From Brachypodium distachyon (Eukaryota > Streptophyta > Magnoliopsida > Poales > Poaceae), in contig NC_016133.3 of assembly GCF_000005505.3 (NCBI RefSeq), forward strand, positions 47,581,237 to 47,645,236: DNA of 64,000 nt. The letters run 5' to 3'. The position numbers were made by a program, and so were the translations under genes. The notes beneath the pieces were generated by a model. That model searched no databases. It was not told the origin of the DNA and saw only the letters and a list, made by a program, of their open reading frames with translations. Positions 47,792 to 60,274 of this stretch are shown piece after piece (within the stretch, counting starts at the first letter, position 1; every line of letters starts with the position of its first letter).

Positions 47792-50700
47792 CTATTTCTT
47801 TGTTTTGTCATAAACCTCAATAAATCTTTTCGGGACGCCATAATGATCAACAAGGTGCTTTGCGAGGTTTTCGATGACTCCGCCTTGAACCAATACCTCA
47901 TGTTGCCCCTTTTTACCTGAAACAATACAAGGTAAAATTATATGTATCGCTTGCACTAGTTTGTTCACTTTCAAGAAACAGGTAAAAAACAAGGATTGGG
48001 TAGTAATACCTGGAAGCTCCGCTGTGGTCGTGCTGCAAGCAAATTTCTTCTGTAGTTCAGAAGCTATCGAGTCGGCATCCATTAAAAAGCATTCCAATCC
48101 AGAGACTCGGGTCATCTTCTTGTTTCCTTGCCTTCTTTCTGTCATGATTTGAACAGTACGTATAGCACCCTTGCGAACGACTACCTCGTTTCCTCTTGCT
48201 ACTCTATGGTGAATTTGCATACGGTTTATAAATGTTGACCCCAAATCCTTCTTGTGGATCTCACTTGGATACGCAGAACCCTTTTTTACAGCTCCTTTGT
48301 ACAGAGCATCACATAACGTAGCATCCAGAATTACTTTGGCCCTGTCTGTCGGCTTGACCAAATTTTCTTTTTCAACATACCTTCATTCATAGGAAAAAAT
48401 GAATTAGTTGAAATTTACAATATTCACACTTTTTACAAACACATAGAGCCTGTAGTCTATGAGAATCGACTACTGCTGTGGAAACAAACCTGAAAACTAC
48501 ATCAGATGCCTCTGATGCACTGTAGTACTTTCCTGTGTCAGCTTCAACAGCCAAGAAAATGGGATTGACATGAGAAGTTGGCTTATAAATTTCGTCCACT
48601 TCCAGTTGCTTTGTTTCGCTGCCTTCAGGAACAACATTGTCGTGCTGTTCAACTGACTCCTGTACCCTCTTTTCCGGTTTAAAATCCATGTAATCTGGAT
48701 GTTTCCGATTGATACCTGTCAACACAACTTCCTTTTTATGCTTGTCCTCTTTTGCTAAGATCTGTGCACAATTTAATGGATATTAGATAAGGTTGAGCAA
48801 CATAAAAGCTGCATTAGTTCCAAATAAATAAATGAATATGGTCCTTAAGTAAGATCTTAAAAAATCACAGTATCATTAGCTTAAGTAATTGATTTCGTCA
48901 GTTTACATTGACTGGAAACATTGCGACCATGTGCTGAAGCTTAGGACATAGGACACTAAAGTGGTTCACGAATTAGACTTTCAGCATTGTGGCATTTTAA
49001 GACTAAATATTTAGTTTGCTAGTCCAGGAGGCAAGTAATGTATGTACCAATTCTTTACCATATGTGGACATTCATATACATGTTCGAGAAAAAAGTGGGC
49101 AGTAATATACTGACAATTACTATATTATAACGTCATTCTATATGATCACACGTCAAGGCATCATCACTCTTCCTAAAGTTTATAAGTTCACAAAAGGACT
49201 GTATAACAAGGCCGCTTAATAAGCACACAATCATTAAAATAACACACTACACACACCTTATCTAGAATCAACATCTTGGGACAACTGTGACATATTTGTA
49301 CAAACTTCAAACTGAACATGAAAAATACTAAATCTGTTCAGACATACAAAAAACTATGTATAATGTCAGCAAACCTTTCACAAGTTCCAACTGTGCAAGA
49401 TGCCCACAATTCCAGGACACATCACATAAGACGTATCAGCTCTAGTCAACTTAACTTACTGAAGGACATGACGATGAATAAATTAAACCTTTAGGGACTC
49501 TAGTCTAAGTTAGTTTGTTAGAAATCTTTAGGGACTCTAGCATGTATTCGCCTACTAAAAAGGGCTTAAATTTATAAGCTTCAGATCTATGATAACTTAA
49601 CAACTAGAAAGTGTTCTTATCTACTTAATAGCCTTCTATTAATTTAACATAAATTATACATGTAAGAAAAGCTTTGTACACTATCTTACAAGGCCAGAGG
49701 AAGATTTTGACTGCAACCACTTGGAGAGCTTTTTGTGTGATGACTTTTTAATATCCAGAGTAACACCTGGAGGTCTGCAGGGGAGTATGTGATTTGACCT
49801 GCACAGAGACGTGCACAGAAGATGAATAAGATAATACATACCATACCATAAAAAAGAACAGAACATACAGGTTATAGGAGACTTGGATATCTTCATAAAG
49901 TCAAGCTGGCTAATTACAGTTTACTTGATGAAAAAAAGTCATAGCAATAACCAAACATAGCTTGCCAAAATAATATTCCAATATTCAATGTTGTAGATTG
50001 TAGAGTAGAACATGGTTGTGTTTACTATCAAATGATTTAGTATTATATGCTTTAAAAGCAGTACCAATCCATCCCCTAATAGAGGGCATGCACGCATTTC
50101 AAAATTTATCAGGTGAAAACCTCTATCCAGTGAAAACTTGAAAACTTTCAATCCTAGCCATTAGATCTTAAATAAACAGATTACACGAAAGGTGATAATC
50201 ACTTAAATGCCTTTTATGAAGAAAAAAAAAACTTGACCTGTAACCACGAGGTTTTTTACTCATAAAATGTGTTCAAGTGATTAGAGTTTCCACCTTTCAT
50301 CTGATTTGTTTATTTGAGATCTAATGGCTAGGATTGGAAGTATTCACCGAAAAGAGGTCTTGACCTGATATATCGCCATTACACGAATAATATATAGTTT
50401 GTGTACCACAAAAATTATATGTGCCATTGAATTCGTATTGGAAAAAGGTTTCTAACGATATAGTTTCCATGCCACGTAACCCACATACCATGGTAGTAAT
50501 GATGGTTGAAGTTAAATTTTGAACTGTGTGCATGCCCACTATTGATGGTGCAGGGAGTAAAAAAGGTGTGCAATAACTCATTTCTATCATATGACGGGAA
50601 TGAAAACAATTACTGCCACATGAGCGAAATACTCCAAAAGTCCAAAGGGTGGAATAACAAATTGTAAGGGGAAATGAAATTACTATACATACATACCATA

Positions 50701-53338
50701 ATGTGCTTCCTGGCATAGGGAGGTCTTTATCTTTCACGCTCTTGTGTAATGCTTGCAAAAGGCATTTATCCAATAGAGAATCAATTTCTTCAGTAGACAG
50801 ATGTTGATGTTCCTTATCCTCGTTTGGTTCCTCAGTGGTTTTTTCTTCAGGGAAATTGAGCTCGCTCACTCCAGCAGTTACATCTTCTATGGTTTCACTG
50901 TGAATGGAAGGATCTCCAGCATGACTATCTGATGCATCAACAGCTGCTTTGTCTTGCTTGCAATCTGCAGGATCTTCAGAAGAGTCAACGTGTTGAGAAG
51001 CTGAAGCAAAATTAGGATCTTCAACAACCATGTCATCATAAAACCCTTCATTTGGAACATAACGACCATCAGCAGAAGCCCTGCAATAATATTTAACAAT
51101 TAATTTTTAAAGGTAAGGATAAACTTAGACGTGCATCAAACTCATTTAACTTGCCATAATAAATCCTTATAGTAATGTGCAATCCGCAAAGCCTTGCCAC
51201 GCAATCCTGCCTTCAATGCTTCAGTATCGCTCATCGTTGTGGTTCCAACCTGTGTAGAGCACATAAAGTAACCAAAGTTGGACTTGCACATCAATTGGCA
51301 GAATCCACTTAATAGAAACTGCGAGCCAAACTAGTTGAAGAGAAATATGAGGAACTTACAGCAATTGGAGCAGGGTTACCGGGGACTTTAACTGACCATG
51401 GCTGGCCAGCTTGAAATGAAGGTAACCCTTCTGGGGGTACGCTGATACCAGGAAACATCAGATCGGCGCCACCAAGAATGTAGTGTGAAACTTCACCGCC
51501 CTTAAGAGTAAAAGCCGGCAACAGATGAGGAACCTTCCAGAGTGCATAAACTGTAACATTTTCACCGATTAGATTATGCTACGAAGTAGACCATACCGAA
51601 TGCTCTTATCTTCAAAATCTAAAATGCACAAGAGCTGAAGTCATTAACCTAACAGCTTAAAACTACCACAAAATTAGAAAAATTACGGTCAACTCATAAC
51701 TTTATCAACTAAAACACATCAATAGATGGTTTTTGGCTATTTAGTCAAAACAGAAAACCAACCCATTATAAGCAATGAACAGATATATCAACAGTTCCTC
51801 TTGCTAAGGGTATAAAGTCCTACTGTTTTAGTACCACACTCCCTCCTTTCCAAATTAGAAATCGTATTAGAACTATCCCAAATACCAAGGGCTCGTTCGA
51901 AGCAGCCGAAGCCGTAGTTAATACCAAGGGCTCGTTCAAAGCAGCCGAAGCCGTAATTAATACAAAGAAGTAGCTTCCTCTGAGAGCCCACTGCGGAAGT
52001 CCTTTCTATGCTGACAGCTCATCCCGCTAGCTCAGTCCAATGCCTGGCTGTGCATGCATGTGTGCTACCAGTGCATGTTGGCTAAAAGGGTGCATGCACA
52101 GGCTCTTTTCCTCCCGAGGACCACGGTTCAATGATAATATTAATTGCTTACGGGTTCTGATGAGTCGGTGAGCTAATACGGCATTTATTACAGGAAAAAA
52201 ATAAAAAGCTAATACGACATTTAAATTGGGATGGAGGAAGTATAATCTTTGGCTTGAGAGCCACATGTCCTTATGTATTCCACAGAACTCACCTTGACCA
52301 ACAAGGCAACAACATCAGTGCATCATGTGATTCCCTACATCCCTACCGTGGTATCCTTACAACTCTCGGTACAAGCCACTGGGCAAACAGATAGCACACC
52401 AGCAAGAAGTACAACAATTTAGATTCTAGTAACTTTTCATGCAAGCTAGAACAAGTAGTTTATGACGCACAAATTAATAGTAATTGAAAACCCCACAAGT
52501 TAAACAAACAAATAAAAGTTCATTCGCTAGTTCGCTACAAGCACATGAAATATCACAATAAAAAAACCAATTGATCATGATAATTAGAAACAAAAAGAAC
52601 GAGAACTGCACTCATTTGTGGAAGCATGAGCTATTGAGCTTGTGTCAGATTCTCTATCCTACAGATTTGTTTTTTACACGCAATCGAAGTCAGCTCTTTT
52701 AAAAAATTACCACGAAAAAAAAGAAGAGAGACAACATAACGCAGATTAGAAAAGTTTAGATAACTAGATGAAAAGAAGTGTATTACTCTGAAAGTGAAAA
52801 TATCTAACCTGTTGGAAACAGCTCATGGCCTCTTCCATCGATGTCGAATAGCATTGGGAGTTCCCCCTCTATGCCATAAACAAGAACCCGGCTTGGGTAC
52901 TTAGCAACTGTTATCTCAACCTACATATACGAAGTTATATAAAATTAGATATAAATGTGAGAAAGAATACCTAAATTTTAACTAAAAAAGATATAAATCC
53001 ACTCTCATGTAAAACGGCAACACTGGTATATAAGGTAGGTAAGAATGCAGTTGATACTTGACTTTCATAGATTAGTCTGCCTATAGTCCTATACTTGGCC
53101 CAAAGTAAATTGTGGGATCATGTAATATAAGGTGAAGGCCTATTACCATGTTACAGGGTTACACTGTTATTACTCTGCATAATGATTAAGAAAAAATCAT
53201 CACCTTGGGAGGAAGGATGGCATCAAGATCATCATCAGATGCTTGCGGAAACCTTTGCTTGGCAGTTCTCCTCAGCTTCTTTTTGTCAGCGCCTGACAAG
53301 CGCTGTAAAGCTTTGGCATCGACATTCTTCTTGAACAT
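47792..53338 (-). CDS. EIF2D: Translation initiation factor eIF2D (ligatin), 597 aa
   Basis: Nine minus-strand exons: 53338-53204, 52920-52809, 51550-51360, 51249-51155, 51080-50697, 49798-49690, 48761-48490, 48380-48010 and 47916-47792. Residues 1-90 form the N-terminal pre-PUA domain (MFKKNVDAKALQRLSG). A PUA domain follows (about 90-175, with GGADLMFPGIS). An acidic linker lies at 190-270, a winged-helix/SWIB-like region at about 340-480, and a C-terminal SUI1 domain at about 500-590 (KGAIRTVQIMTERRQGNKKMTRV..LVQGG). eIF2D binds the 40S subunit and delivers tRNA to the P site or recycles 40S complexes after termination, independently of eIF2. Length is near the human 584 aa. The intron after residue 177 uses a GC donor (TATG|GCAAGT at 51155/51154); with it the frame reads LLWASADGRY. 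A 5'UTR intron acceptor (TTTGCAG) lies about 30 bases upstream of the ATG. Confidence 0.95.
50107..50371. mobile_element. Foldback MITE-like element in eIF2D intron 5
   Basis: Long imperfect inverted repeats pair ATCAGGTGAAAACCTCT..TTCAATCCTAGCCATTAGAT at the left with the complement at the right (..ATCTAATGGCTAGGATTGGA..AGAGGTCTTGACCTGAT). The pairing covers nearly the whole 265 bp with a loop near 50220. Flanks are TA-rich. Superfamily not assigned. Confidence 0.75.
51839..52240. mobile_element. Stowaway-like element in eIF2D intron 3, internally expanded
   Basis: Left CTCCCTCCTTTCCAAATTAG and right AATTGGGATGGAGGAAG pair as inverted repeats, and GTATTA/TAATAC words follow. The interior is longer than usual for the family and includes the 39-bp tandem duplication at 51881-51965, so it may be a composite. 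Confidence 0.55.
51881..51965. repeat. 39-bp tandem duplication
   Basis: AATACCAAGGGCTCGTTC begins at 51881 and again at 51920, each copy continuing with (G/A)AAGCAGCCGAAGCCGTA(G/A)TT. Two copies with two substitutions. Confidence 0.85.
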
Positions 53339-54196
53339 GGTTTATCGGTTAACGAACAAGAATCCAAGCTGCAAATAACCAAATCAAACAGGTCATCCAA
53401 ATGAAACAAATACAACTAGATTGGTACATACATACATACATGAAAAACTAAGCAACTGAGAATATTGAGGAAACAGTCAGCCTGTCGCATTAATACTTTT
53501 GAAGAGCAGGGAAAGTAACACATAGGGGACTTCTAACAGAGTTCAACTTATTTTTCACCTCAACAGCCCCTAATGCTACTTAAACAAATCATCATCCTAT
53601 GAATCAATGCCCCCAATTCCCAAACTGGTCAATAGTGAAAAATACTAGCTTTTCCTTTCAATCAGCAGCAACCTCCTACACCTGACCATCTACACCATCT
53701 TCTAGGTTGGAGGGAGCACGGGACATATTTGCAAGCTTCTCGGAAACGGGCTAAGATTAAAACAAACAAGTGAAGGAAAAAAAAAGGCAAAGAATCAAGA
53801 TTACGAGCAGACACCAGGGCGAGAGATGGAGGGAGAGAGGCTTCGTTAACGGCGGCGAGGCGATCGGATTGGAGGAGCGCGGGGGGCGGCGAGAGGACTG
53901 GAGGAGGGATCCGGAAGGTTCTGGGGAAGGAAACCTCTCCAAGAGCCGCGGCGGACGCTCGCGTCTAGAAGCTAGTGTAGGGTGTAGCCACGACCGTACG
54001 GACAGGATGGGTGGGCCACGCCTCATGTGCGGTGATCGGCCCATGAGCGCCCAAATAATGGGCTTGAGGGCCGCGGGCCCATGAGAAGAACGAAATATCG
54101 GGAACACGCGGAGGCTCCAGTCTCTCTCGGTCTCTCCACGCCGGCAATCGAACGCACGCGGACGAACCCGAGCCGTGGAGAGGGGCAGGCGGCGAG
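53339..54196. promoter_or_regulatory. Shared divergent promoter between eIF2D and SDR genes
   Basis: The 858 bp between the two start codons has a GC-rich centre (about 53830-54190) and no obvious TATA box, as in a bidirectional housekeeping promoter. It must include the 5'UTRs of both genes, with a likely 5'UTR intron on the eIF2D side. Transcription starts are not determined. Confidence 0.55.
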
Positions 54197-57100
54197 ATGA
54201 CGGCGGGGCACAAGAGCGGGGGCGGCGGCGCCGCGGCCGCGCGAGCAGCGGCGGCGGGACCGAGGACGGTGCTCATCACTGGGGTCAGCCGCGGGCTGGG
54301 CCGCGCGCTCGCCATGGAGCTCGCGCGACGGGGCCACTTCATCGTCGGCTGCAGCCGCTCCGCCGACCCCATCCGTTCCCTCGAGGCAGAGATCGCTTTC
54401 CCGTCCCGCCACTTCCTCACCGTCGCCGACGTCGTAATGCACTCTATTCCTCTTCCTCACGATCTCGTGGTAACTGGTTTTACTGTACTACTAGGGCGCG
54501 CATGAAATTGGATACCTAGTTGTTGAGTTCGTCGGAAATGGCTTTTTATCTATTCTAACACTGCTAGTAAAATTTAGCTGCCAATGTCGATCCCTGGATG
54601 CCTGCACTTAATCATATCCCACTACTTGGATGTCATGCTATTGAGAGTCTCGGTTCCTAGGTACTTCCTACACTGCTATGTAGTTCTAGGGCCAACGGAT
54701 TGGGATTTAGTCGTTTTGTATCCTCATATGCAACATTAGCTGAATGTTCTACATATTAGTGAATTTTGAGGGACTGTCTTGATTGGTAACTTCATGCTTG
54801 GTTTCATGAATTGGGGGACCATATGTTAGTCTCTGCAGATTATATCACAGAGGCTATCAAACTCGTTCAGAGGGCATAATGCAACTTGTGAATTGTGATA
54901 CTAAATCAGGGGCAGAGCCTGGATTTAGCTACGAGAGGGAGTGAACAAAGAGCAATTGAGATTGGAGGGGACGAAGTAGGCAAAAATACTTGTAATTTCA
55001 TAATTTTCACTTAGTACTATACTAAATATACCATTATAGAGAAATTGTTAGGGGGGCCAAGCCCCTGCTGCACCCCCTGGCTCCGCCCCTGTACTAAATA
55101 TTATATCAAGTTAAAATGATACAACATGGCATGAATGCCGGCAGAACTTTTATGAAATACTACATCCTTTTCAGTTTTTAAGGCACTCACATATTCCTAG
55201 ATCATCAATTTGACCAAGGAAATATGTATCATATTGTACAAAATGTATACCGCTGAGCTGAATTTGAATTCGTTTGAAAGAAGTTTCTGGTGGTATACCT
55301 TTTGTGGCATATAACTCATATTTCGTTGGTCAAATTGATGATTTAGGAATATGCACGTGAATTATAAACTGAAAAGGAGTTGGTATGAATAAGAATAATG
55401 CATTTAATTATTTGTTTATTGTAAATAAAGCACGATGTAACTTGCCTATTTTTTCACTATCTCAATTATCGTGTTGGTGCTTCTGTTATAGAGGTCTGAC
55501 AGTGGCATGGCTGAGCTGGCAAAGGCTGTTGTGGAAAAGAAGCAAATTCCCGATATCATAGGTTTGCTTACTTTCTGCTCAAAATTGTGCACTCTAAACC
55601 ATCTTAAGTAGATGAAAAGAAAATATTTCTTTCTTGAAGTTGATTGTGAAATTACTACGTAGTTTTAGGCCATGCTAAAATATATTTGGAAGGGATCTCT
55701 CCAGAAGTCTTAACTTTTGAGAGGTTGTGGCAGTAAACGGTGCTGGTACAATAAACAAGAATAACAAGACGTGGAATGTTCCAGCAGAAGATTTTGATGC
55801 GGTGGTTGATACAAATATTAAAGGAACGGCGAATGTACTTCGCCATTTTGTACCACTTATGATACAGAAGAAACATGGGATTATAATCAATTTCTCCTCT
55901 GGTTGGGGAAGGTCAGCTGCTGCAGAGGTAGGGTAAATTCAAAGGTCATGCTAATACTGGTTTTATTCTCTAACCATGACATCTTCAATGCGCACTAATT
56001 TGCATAATATCGTTTCAGGTTGCTCCTTATTGTGCTTCAAAGTGGGCTATTGAGGGTTTAACACGCTCCTTAGCCAAAGAGCTGCCTCCTGGATTGGCTG
56101 CCATTGCTCTTAGTCCTGGTGTTGTGAATACTGACATGCTTAATTCATGCTTTGGAAGTTCAGCTGCGCTATACCAATCGACTGAACAATGGTAAATTGA
56201 GTTTGTGTTCATTGAAATCTGAACAAACTAGAGAAGGCTACACTAGAAAAAATTGGTCACGGGAAGCAGGGAAATTTACATATTTCAGAAACAGATTAGG
56301 GTCCACTGGTGCATAAAGTATTACTCCGTCCGACCCATATTACTTGTCGAAATATTACATGTATCTAGACGCTTTTTAAACATATATACATCCATAATTG
56401 GGCAAATGTGAGACAAGTAATATGGGTCGGAGGGAGTATATTGGATCATCAACCTCCCAAGCTAATTCTTCCATGCACTCCATCATTTCAGCATTCCCTC
56501 CAATCTGCTTTTATCTTTAGTACTACATCCTCCGCCGTCATACCAATATTTCAAAAATTACATGCATTCCTCACCTTCTGAATACGCTAGGTTGTCAAAT
56601 ATGACATACCATGGAACACCGTAGCCCGTAGGCCTTCTGGCTCTGGTAGGTGGCAAATGCTGAAGCTCACAACAGTTGAAACTGATCCCCTGAACATCCC
56701 CATTGCGGAACCGCTTCTGGTGGCAAAGGCCCTGAATCACCATCCGGGCACATGCTTGCATTTTACCCATCCCCATGGTTCTCAACCATTCCTGTAGAAT
56801 GTAAATGTTGTTCTTCCACATCCACTAATAACTGAGATAAACTGATGTATCAGTGTTGCCTTGACTGGCTGGGCACTTCCATGAGATAATTATTGCTGTC
56901 TGGGGATGGCTGGCTGTGCCACGTGTATTTTGTCTCAAATTTGAATGTATCCCGGGGGCTTGTATGAACCGGGAGCCTTGATTCTTGAGCAGCCAGCTAT
57001 TGTTTGCCTATTGGCTAGATTAAAGCTATCGTACATCTATGTTTGAGCTTTCTTGCAGTGTTATATCATCGACATGCTTGTTTCATATTCAAACTGGCAT

Positions 57101-57237
57101 GCTTTCACTTGCAGCTTATGATTAAGAGTACTAATCAGATTAACCAAAGTTCTCTTTTGGTTTGCAGGGCACCCAAGGCAGCTACAATGGTTCTAAGCCT
57201 TTCACTGGAAGATAATGGTGCCTCACTCACTGTTTGA
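54197..57237 (+). CDS. Short-chain dehydrogenase/reductase, pterin-aldehyde-reductase-like, 247 aa
   Basis: Five exons: 54197-54433, 55492-55561, 55734-55927, 56019-56191 and 57168-57237; phases agree. After an Ala/Gly-rich leader (1-22) the Rossmann NADP(H) motif TGVSRGLG (28-35) is intact. The usual NNAG motif reads NGAG (104-107). The catalytic Ser is S158 (SSGWGR), and the YxxxK pair is Y171/K175. The C-terminus NGASLTV is shared with plant relatives annotated as NADPH-dependent pterin aldehyde reductase; that substrate is inferred from family resemblance only. The exon 3 acceptor is the inner GGCAG at 55733; using the upstream GAGAG would break the frame. The 54197 ATG is the first in a GC-rich exon and gives a normal-length classical SDR. 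Expression may be coordinated with eIF2D through the shared promoter. Confidence 0.92.
54907..55091. mobile_element. hAT-type MITE (185 bp) in SDR intron 1
   Basis: Terminal repeats CAGGGGCAGAGCCTGG and CAGGGGCGGAGCCAGG (complement of right end) are flanked by a perfect 8-bp duplication TACTAAAT at 54899-54906 and 55092-55099. AT-rich interior, no coding. The intact duplication suggests a fairly recent insertion. Confidence 0.93.
55164..55380. mobile_element. Stowaway-like MITE in SDR intron 1
   Basis: Left CCTTTTCAGTTTTTAAGGCA..CCTAGATCATCAATTTGACC pairs with right GGTCAAATTGATGATTTAGG..TATAAACTGAAAAGGAG. The inner arms match almost perfectly. Outer ends are slightly eroded. Confidence 0.85.
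56324..56436. mobile_element. Stowaway MITE in SDR intron 4
   Basis: Ends CTCCGTCCGACCCATATTAC and ..GTAATATGGGTCGGAGGGAG are inverted repeats with TA at both sides; 113 bp. Confidence 0.93.
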
Positions 57238-58250
57238 TGGCGTAGCAAATCTATGTGTTGGATCAATAGATATTGGATTCCCCTGTAGTTTTAACTTGTA
57301 GCTGTTGCAATATAACGTTGTGCTAGTAAGTCGACTGATAAATGCGGTTCTGCTCTCCAGTTCGCCTCACTGTGGTCCGAAAATATGATATGTTTAGAAC
57401 CGCTTCTCAGCCGGACCTGGACGGCTTGCTTTTCAAACAGCTTCTTCAAGAAGCCAAAGCCCCAGTTGAGCTAACAAAAGCCATTGCTTGTCGGTATCTC
57501 TAATCTCATGTGATTTGTTTTTCTCCCTGTTGCACGTTTTCTCGTATGTGTGTATGTATTTTGCCTACATCCGTTCAGGCTTTGTCCACGAACCACGACA
57601 AGGCCCTACGAGAATCAGCTCTGGCTCCAAGCACGAGGGCTGTGTTTGTTTCGACATCACTGCAATGACCTTACGGCCCTGCTCAAAAGCATAGTATCAT
57701 TAATAATTAAGTGTACCATTGTGATCCAACACCCATGGATTAATTCACTCACTGCACAAGTATGATACTGTTCTAAAGTCCAAAGACACGGCATTTCGCA
57801 ATCCTGCTATTTTTTTTCCAAGGAGACCTTCCTGTCTCTGCAATGAAACGGTGCACAAGTTATAGCATTTGACTAAACAAATCACGAGTAACCCAAAGTA
57901 GACACAAAATAAGCCAAGAAAAACAAATATATTGACGACGTCTGTGCACACTGGAGTCTAACAACTGGCTGCCAGCCAGCCTGGTTGGAAATTTCTCATG
58001 CGACCATCTCCAACCCGGTGCACCTGAAGCTGAAAACTCCCTGCTTGTTCGCGGGTAGGAAGAAAGATCGAAGCAATGCCTTTGTAGATAACCTATAAAA
58101 CGTGAATAGTCGTTGGATCTGTTAAAAATAATACGGTTTCAAATAGTCTAACAAACAGCAGAAACTCACACCCTTATACGAGCTTTTGTATTTTGTCAAC
58201 CCCGTTCAACTAGTTCCCAAACATATTGGAAATATTGGTGTGAGGGGGGA
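57238..58250. other. SDR 3'UTR and intergenic flank
   Basis: The first 400-500 bases likely contain the SDR 3'UTR. No other gene-like frame is present. Confidence 0.4.
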
Positions 58251-60145
58251 TATTGAAAAAGTAAATAATTCTCCAATTTGAGCAAAAGGAAAATAGATTA
58301 ACAAATGTTTAACGGACTCCTCGGCGTCACAAAAATTACATTTCATGCATCCCGTCCTATTCTCTTTTCACAAGATTATCTTTTGTTAACAGAAGTGACG
58401 ATACAAAAACCACATAAGTGCGCCTCTGGTATGCTACACGGGCGAGTTCTTTATGAGCAGAGACAAAACCCTGTTCTAGCTTACATCATTTATGAACAAG
58501 AGAGAGTCGACGTACGGTGCTCAGTTCATTACATGTTCCCTCGGATGTACTCCACGTGCGACCTGCATTGGCATGAAACTGGAAGCAACTGTACTGCCAA
58601 AAAGGAGATCATATATGAAAGACCTCCAGTGCTTGGCTTTCCGCCCGAGAGATCCTTTGTACGGGCCCCGACGGGCATCTTGTCCACAGTGCGCGGATCT
58701 CGGGCGCCTGCGCGCTGGCTTAATGGGAGGGATCTCCTTTCCTGTGTTTGCGATCTAGCCATCACTACAGCTGCTGTTCGGGCAACTAACACACGCACCG
58801 ACGACACAATCTGGTGTTGTTCCCTCCTCTTCCTGGATCGTTGCTTAATTGCTGGCCCTGCGCCGTGTCCCATTTGATTCAATGGCTTCCATTGATGTGA
58901 TCTCAGTCGGGCTCTCTGCGTGCCGACTTTATTAAGGGGGGTTTCTGCGGCGCTCTTCTCCCGGCCAATCTCACGCCTAAGCCGTATCTCTTCTTTACAG
59001 GACGGAGGATCATTGCACAGCTAGTCAGCTAGCAGTTGCGTTGGCTTGTAAATTGCCTGGGGTTTTTGTCTCCGGCCGTCTCTCTCTGATCTTCTTTTGC
59101 GCCGCAATTAATTGGTTATAATATCTTTTCCACATGTTTGTACTATATTAGCTTCGCGTGAGAACTTTACTACGATGGAAATAATTACATGCAAGTACGT
59201 TGTGTGAATTTGTCTATTGCTGATTTTAGCGCTCGGTTAAAATTACATGCACAGACAAGAAATTTTGGTACGTACTAGCTTAGATAGTGTCTCCTACTAA
59301 CATGTCATCACAAGCAATGTTCCTTTGCCTTTTCCCTGTTTTCTTTACGCGGAACAATTAATATTCTGCTGAAGTAGTACGTACTACGGGATATCTCAGA
59401 CTCATAGGTGGCACGAGTACCTTTTATTTTCCTCCTTGCTTTGCTTGCGAAATTTGTGTTGCAGCTCGATCAGTACGTTGCTCAGTTGCTGTCCACTTTT
59501 GGGTGATATATACTTCCATAATTTTTGGCACAAATTTGGCATCCCGTTGCCACCACCCATTGATTTATTTACTTTGATAGACCATGCGGTTAAATTATTG
59601 AATTCCAGGGTTTGTACGCACTTTCGTCCTCTCGTACCAAATTAAAGACATGTTTGGTTTATAGCCTTGTATTGCCACACTTTCTCTACTAAACAGGCAA
59701 GATACATGGGAAAGCAGGTAAGATGTACTGATGCAAATCAAAACTTGCTATCAAGTAAACATTTTATTTTTGTAGTTTAGATTACCAGGTTTATAATCAG
59801 ACGTGCAGCAGAAGTAGACACTATCACACTACTACAGAAATCCATATAAAGGATCTCATCTGAGATCTTTAGCAAAACCGTCACGGATGATGGCCATCCT
59901 AAGCGGTTCCCCAAAGAGAATAGTCTGGAAATGTTTTCCCAAATTGATGTTTAAAGGAATTGAAACATTGATTAAGTCGCGCTTGTATAGTTCGTTTTCT
60001 TTTCCTCTTTTTGTGTGCCCTATGTTTGTAACTCTCCTGGTTGAGCTTGTCTCGATCTTCTTTGATATACGAATGACACCCTGTTGATTAAAAGTCTCAA
60101 TGGAAAGCTACAAAAAAGAAATCATAAAACACAAAAAAAATTATA
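58251..60145. other. Intergenic, no gene recognised
   Basis: A 190-codon plus frame at 58305-58877 and its antisense partner have no recognisable domain and probably reflect old repeat sequence. CACTACTACAGAAA near 59827 resembles a CACTA-transposon terminus, but no matching end or duplication was found. Confidence 0.35.
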
Positions 60146-60270
60146 CTCTCTCCGTCCAACAAAATATTGTCTCAAGTTTGTCAAAATTTTGACGTATATA
60201 AACATGACTTAGTGTATAGATACATTCAAATTTAATCAAAGTTGAGACATCCTTGGTTGGACGGAGGGAG
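60146..60270. mobile_element. Stowaway MITE
   Basis: CTCTCTCCGTCCAACAAAAT and ..TTGGTTGGACGGAGGGAG form inverted ends with TA duplications (60144-60145, 60271-60272); 125 bp. Confidence 0.92.
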
Positions 60271-60274
60271 TAGA

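Noticed and set aside
52026..52045. CGCTAGCTCAGT near 52026 as a tRNA gene start
   Set aside because: No cloverleaf arms or T-loop follow at the right spacing.
55725..55733. Acceptor at GAGAG (55723) for SDR exon 3
   Set aside because: It shifts the frame relative to exon 2; the acceptor at 55733 restores DIIVNGAGT.
58305..58877. 190-codon plus frame as a gene
   Set aside because: No domain, an antisense frame of similar openness, and no exon/promoter context.
59827..59920. CACTACTACAGAAA as a CACTA transposon
   Set aside because: Only one terminus-like word, with no partner end or 3-bp duplication.
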